Source of the DNA: Chaetorhynchus papuensis
Lineage: Eukaryota > Chordata > Aves > Passeriformes > Rhipiduridae
Direction of reading: 5' to 3'
Length of the DNA stretch: 64,000 nucleotides
NCBI GenBank assembly: GCA_013396525.1
Contig: VWYX01001305.1
Span: 62,001-126,000, forward strand
Below the pieces are notes generated by a model. The model saw only the letters and a list, made by a program, of their open reading frames with translations, was not told the DNA's origin and ran no database searches. Shown in pieces: positions 60,481 through 64,000 of this stretch (position 1 is the first letter of the stretch; every line of letters begins with the position of its first letter). Made by a program: the position numbers and the translations under genes.

Positions 60481-62125
60481 GGGGCTGAGGCATGGTCCAT
60501 GGGAGCAGCCCCCATGTGCCCATCCACCCACCCATCTCGTGGGCATGGCTAGCCCCAGGGGCTTCAGTGAGGAGATGGGGCATAGAGGCCAAAACGCAGC
60601 TCCCGGTCCCAGTGCTGGGCAGAGGAACACGCCTAAGCAACCAAATCCCCCATATCTGTGGGTACTTGCGAGCTACGACCTGCTGAGGCTGCTGTTTGTG
60701 CCAACCACCACATGCAGAGAGGCAAGAGGAGGAACAACCACCATGCAGAGCTAAGGAGAGCTGAAGCTGCAGCCCATCACGTGGACGTGTCTGCAGGAAT
60801 CGCGTGTATACAGGCACGTGTGTGTACACAAACACATCTATTTATACACACAGGCCTTCAGAGAGGCTGACTGTCCCTCACATCTCTGTTCGGCCAGGAT
60901 GTCCCAGATCTCAGGGAATGTCCTAATGCAATCTATTCCACTGGTGCACTAGTGGAATCTCTATGGTCAACGTGCTGTGTCGGGTTGCAATTGCAAAGTA
61001 TGCTGCCTCTGTTCCTAGAGGAAAAGGGAGAAATGGCTCTCTCTGTTGGAATACTTTCTCTTTCGAGTCGATAATCATAAAATCTCTTCATAATTTCTCT
61101 GAGGCCCTCATTTCTTTCTTAATGAAGGTGTTTACATTCCTAATTAAGGAGCGCATTAAGCCTGGTGGTACCTTATCTGATAAACCCATTAGTAGGCTAT
61201 GTCAAGCTGAGCCTTTCAAGGTAGCAAGCTAGCTTTAAAAACTGGTTATCCTCTGGGCTGAAATATGCAAACCAAGAGCTCACAATTAACTTGGGTTAAT
61301 TACAAAATACCAGAAATGTAATAATGTATTTAAAAATACAACACAGGTGCTAATGACTTTTTTTTGTTTTTTCCTCCCCTCCTCCTTTTTTTCTCCTCTC
61401 TGGAGGAGCTTATGGCCTGTCACTTTGTCCTCAGGTAACACCCCCCATGCTCCACAGGTGTTAACCACCTTTTTCTCTCATGTGGAGGGATTTATTAGCA
61501 TAGCAAGACTGATCCAAGAATTCTTGCCTCTGCCTTTTAGTTAGCATGGATTTTACTGGTGCTTTCTGGACCTGATGAAGGAACTAGGCTTGAGATGTTT
61601 ATTTTTTCTAGGTCTGTCAGCCAGTCTAATAAAAGACATCACCTATCTCTCCATGCCTATTCTCCCAACACCACCATCGCACGACTCAGGAAAACTTTGA
61701 GACACCACCACCTTGCCACACAAGGTGTCAGCTTGTGGAAATAACAACTTGACCTCCTTCCTACAAAGCAGCAGCCTTGTGACTGCACCCTGCCTATTTG
61801 GGAACAGCTATTGCCTTCCAGCATGGCACGCTCAGCCACTTTTTATTGCAACTTGCAGCCCAATACACTCACTTAAATAAGACTGGTTTTGAGAGACCAG
61901 GCAGGAGCCTTCAATTCAGTGACCTCTTTTGATGTGACCTGTAGGACCTCTGTCAGGTTCCTTATGCATATGAGTGTCAAAAGTTTTATCGAAGTCCAAG
62001 CAGTCCATGGTACCTGCTTTATTAGGAATTAAAGCTTCCTGTCAACGGGAACTTAGGAGCTAAGTACTACCTTCCAAGGACATATTGCACATTTGATTTG
62101 TGCAATGTCTCTATTTCTTCAGTGA

Positions 62126-62167
62126 CTTTACAGGAGAGGGAACAGGCTTTACAGGAGAGGGAACAGG
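62126..62167. repeat. Exact 21-bp tandem duplication
   Basis: CTTTACAGGAGAGGGAACAGG occurs at 62126-62146 and again at 62147-62167 with no mismatch, implying a recent event. Confidence 0.95.
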
Positions 62168-62349
62168 CTACCAGCACCCATCCTGAAAAAAGGGGTCAGT
62201 GGTGTCCAGGGGCTGCTCGCTGCAGGTAGCTGAGCAAAACTGCCAGGCTGGCTGCCCTAGGGCAGGTGTGGGTCTGCCTCCCATGGGTCCCACTGGTGCC
62301 TCAGCCTCGATACCTGTGGACTGGGAACTGAGGTAACTGGAAACCTTTG

Positions 62350-62518
62350 CACATGCTGCAGGCCACCCTGCAATACATGAAGGCCAAGCTTTGCCGCCTG
62401 CTGACCTGACAGCAGGCACTCCAGGAAGCACAGGCGGAGTGGGGAGCTGAGGCTGGCAAACTGATGGCCTGGAAGGCAAGCCTATGTGGTCAGAAAATAT
62501 ATCTGCAGAAAGGAAGCC
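62350..62518 (+). pseudogene. Interrupted reading frame with coiled-coil-like composition (unidentified)
   Basis: One frame reads LQATLQYMKAKLCRLLT, a TGA stop, then QQALQEAQAEWGAEAGKLMA and WKASLCGQKIYLQ. Its spacing of Leu, Gln, Glu and Ala looks like a coiled coil with one stop in it. I do not recognise the parent. It may be a processed-pseudogene scrap, an unidentified repeat, or chance. Confidence 0.2.
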
Positions 62519-62953
62519 GTATTCCTGCTGCTGGGGCTGAGCCAGGTGATGCTCTTCCCCTGTGCACTACAAGGTGTCCATGGCACCCTTCCCCAGTCAC
62601 CTGGGGAGGGCTGCTGACTGCCTTTGGCTTGGGTACTGCTAACCCTAGCCTACATGTGCTCTTCAAATATACTGTATTTCACATCAGCTTTATATTTCTT
62701 CTCCTCCTCACTCCATTAATCGGTCATTTAGCTGATTCAGATGCCTTTTATGGTGCTATAACCCAACTAAGCTGCTGAGAAGAAAAGATATTTTTATCAC
62801 TCATAAGCACATCCACTGCCTCATCTCATTCCAGTGACACAGGCACAAGAAAACTTGGAGATGTGGTTTCAGAAGCACTACCCTGTCCTGACACAGAGGT
62901 GATGTGATGGAAATATGGCAGAGCACTGTGGAAAAAATTAAGAGGATGACACC

Positions 62954-62989
62954 AGAGAATAATTGACACAACAGTGTCAATTATTCTCT
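62954..62989. repeat. Perfect inverted repeat, 16-bp arms, 4-bp loop
   Basis: AGAGAATAATTGACAC, loop AACA, GTGTCAATTATTCTCT. It is free of mismatches. It could be a hairpin-forming palindrome or the remnant of a small inverted-repeat element. Confidence 0.95.
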
Positions 62990-63681
62990 GACTGTGAATG
63001 TCAGTCTTATGGTCTTGATTTCTACCATCTAGATGTTTAGTTACACGTTTAAAAATTTGTAGTCATGTAAAGCTGCTTTTTGATAAGAGCCTTTGGACAT
63101 GCCATGAATCTGACAGTAATTGTGAACCTAACCTCAGGTTTTGCAATATTCTGTGTTGCTATAGGGAAAACTAAATGACGATAGGAAAGGGACCTCTGTG
63201 AAGCAATGTCTGGAAGACAATGAGCCAGTGAGAGTATTTAGAGTTGCCTCCAGAAACATCCAACATGATCAAATAAATATAATCTTTTCTGTTACAAACC
63301 AGAAAGAGACACATTTTCCTACCAGATTATGAGGGATGCTGTAGTGAATAAATACAGCTCCTTACAGCTGCTCTAATAGTTATGTGTAATACCTCATCAG
63401 CCTTAAGACATTTTAGACTTGGCTATTTTTTAAAAATGAGAACTTCCTATGGCTCTTCTTAGAATCTTGGAAATGTGAAGCATCACCCACAAACAGCTGA
63501 AGACTTCTTGCTCCCTCTAACTGCAGTGCTTGCTGAGAAAGGAGATATTCTGGGACAGCACTATTTGTACTGCAAATTTAAAATCAGATGTGAATCATCC
63601 TCCCCATAAAACACATTTTGATAGATTTAATACTGCCCCACCAATGGTTAATTTAATGTTTTGATTTACCAGCGTCCCGTC

Positions 63682-63709
63682 CAGGAGATCGGCTAAGCTC
63701 GATCTCCTG
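63682..63709. repeat. Inverted repeat, 10-bp arms, 8-bp loop
   Basis: CAGGAGATCG (63682-63691), loop GCTAAGCT, CGATCTCCTG (63700-63709). It is GC-rich with CpGs, unlike its flanks. Confidence 0.85.
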
Positions 63710-64000
63710 AACTGGATTCCGACTCCACTGGGGGGCAGTGCATTAGCACATATATTAATAGTGCACTCACCTGCTTCTGAGAAAGCAAGATTTCCAGAGA
63801 AATGTTTAGCTACCATGAGACTTTCTGCTTAATGGAACAAATATGCATGAATATTTCTCCTATATGTACTGTTGATTATTGACTTGCTAGCTTCAACAAC
63901 CAATGCTAACCTGAGGATGAAACCAAGTCTGAGTACAGAGACAGTTTAAACTATTTATTGGCACCAGGATCAACAGATTCTAAATTAGCTACAAAGCTGC

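Larger units (their letters stand above)
53021..64000. other. Region upstream of EDAR coding sequence, likely 5' intron or flank
   Basis: The acceptor immediately before EDAR coding exon 1 shows that a non-coding first exon lies to the right. I could not identify that exon or its donor with confidence within these 11 kb. No coding exon of another gene is recognisable. Contents: microsatellites (58.49, 58.57 kb), a CpG-rich patch (about 60.34 kb), a 21-bp tandem duplication (62.13 kb), an interrupted reading frame (62.35 kb) and two hairpins (62.95, 63.68 kb). Confidence 0.6.

Noticed and set aside
60308..60754. 148-codon plus-strand and 139-codon minus-strand frames
   Set aside because: Both are explained by the CpG-rich, stop-poor composition of this patch; low-complexity Ala/Pro/Gly/Arg content without known motifs.
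61950..62010. Possible antisense CR1 scrap (gtgtcaaaagttttatcgaagtccaa)
   Set aside because: Only about 25 bp resemble the CR1 reverse-transcriptase region; flanks do not continue the match.

Overview
The window is vertebrate nuclear DNA, almost certainly from a bird and probably a songbird. Genes are split by GT-AG introns. The repeats are CR1 LINE fragments plus LTRs of types I associate with avian endogenous retroviruses, and there are no Alu/L1-type mammalian repeats. There is no bacterial-style operon, CRISPR array, tRNA or rRNA gene that I can see.

Layout. (1) Positions 1-20,580 (+ strand) hold the 3' end of CCDC138. Five terminal coding exons (383-499, 1557-1749, 4046-4222, 18522-18660, 19763-19934) encode the last 265 residues, followed by a 3' UTR and an AATAAA signal at 20555. 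The 14.3 kb intron before the penultimate exon carries two CR1 LINE copies and a solo LTR. (2) About 20,580-26,380 is the gap between the two convergent genes. It holds a CR1 scrap, an unclassified segment, and nothing else I recognise. (3) Positions 29,039-53,020 (- strand) hold the complete coding part of EDAR, the ectodysplasin A receptor. Eleven coding exons join in frame at every junction into a 447-residue protein (448 if the alternative NAG acceptor is used). A 3' UTR runs leftwards to perhaps 26,380. (4) About 53,021-64,000 lies upstream of the EDAR start codon. It is probably 5' intron and flank, with a CpG-rich patch near 60.35-60.48 kb, microsatellites, a 21-bp tandem duplication and perfect inverted repeats. 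No coding exon is recognisable there.

The tail-to-tail CCDC138-EDAR order is the one I know from the human genome, so this is conserved synteny. EDAR is the death-domain TNF-receptor-family protein that receives EDA-A1, recruits EDARADD and activates NF-kB during placode formation (feathers, scales, teeth and hair in vertebrates). CCDC138 is a coiled-coil protein of poorly known, centrosome-linked function; adjacency does not imply shared function.

I did not find a wholly new biological system. The observations most worth a second look are: a solo LTR with octamer, TATA and AATAAA signals and an exact 4-bp flanking repeat, inserted antisense about 0.4 kb past the EDAR stop; a NAGNAG acceptor that would change EDAR by one residue just before its membrane span; isoleucine at the position of the human EDAR V370A polymorphism; an internally deleted CR1; and several perfect hairpins.
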